Shown here: piece by piece, positions 63,895 to 64,000 of the stretch | Position numbering within the stretch: the first letter of the stretch is position 1 | Layout: every line of letters starts with the position of its first letter | Source of the DNA: Lethocerus indicus | Lineage: Eukaryota; Arthropoda; Insecta; Hemiptera; Belostomatidae | Assembly: GCA_019843655.1 (NCBI GenBank) | Contig: JACDQD010000007.1 | Span: 8,305,600 to 8,369,599 of the forward strand | DNA: 64,000 nt | Direction of reading: 5' to 3' | Position numbers and translations under genes: made by a program | The notes under the pieces: model-generated | Database searches by the model: none | The model's input: the letters and a program-made list of their open reading frames with translations, nothing else | What the model was told of the DNA's origin: nothing

Positions 63895-64000
63895 CCATTA
63901 TACCGTGGCAATATTCGGCCCGCCGCTGAAAGCCGGAGGGCTATTTGAAACCGGGAGACCGCAGGAGTCGCTCCAGAGTCCAGGTTGACTTAGCGCCGTC
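63895..64000. other. Start of a GC-rich block at the right edge
   Basis: Composition rises again in the last 100 bases; the content is cut off by the window end. Confidence 0.4.

Overview
This is a gene-poor stretch of a eukaryotic, probably arthropod, nuclear genome. The evidence is intron-type sequence with GT/AG splice sites, an AT-rich background, no bacterial-style gene packing, no long open frame (the longest is about 150 codons and lies in a purine repeat), and abundant microsatellites. CpG does not look strongly depleted by eye. The species cannot be named from the sequence.

Two pieces look like real protein-coding exons. The first is on the minus strand at 6264-6320: a short first exon that encodes a classical signal peptide and ends in a good splice donor (CAG|GTAAAT). 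Its GC-rich 5' leader lies at about 6321-6540, and the rest of the gene would lie to the left of the window, so 1-6263 is probably its first intron. The second is on the plus strand at about 55144-55285: a 142-nt exon with a strong C/G third-position bias between an acceptor-like and a donor-like site. I do not recognise either protein. The two exons point away from each other, and no convincing exon lies in the roughly 49 kb between them.

The rest is a mosaic of AT-rich sequence and compact GC- and CpG-rich islands of 0.3-1 kb (for example 16.6-17.6, 20.8-21.5, 23.8-24.3, 26.2-26.8, 35.8-37.1, 47.99-48.5, 50.7-51.1, 52.8-53.2, 58.3-58.9 and 59.7-60.4 kb). Many islands stay open in several frames on both strands, which fits base composition better than genes. 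Purine GA tracts lie in or beside several of them. This layout would suit a regulatory landscape of a developmental or cell-surface gene, but that is inference.

Smaller structures seen directly include three TTGCAC motifs at exactly 10-bp spacing (33833-33858), a 12-bp GC hairpin (23860-23894), a 10-bp hairpin (43877-43901), three perfect palindromes of 18-22 bp, an exact 18-bp duplication (58072 and 58658), and a diverged direct repeat (38270 and 38328). No tRNA, intact rRNA gene, CRISPR array or intact transposon was found. No clear new biological system was identified.
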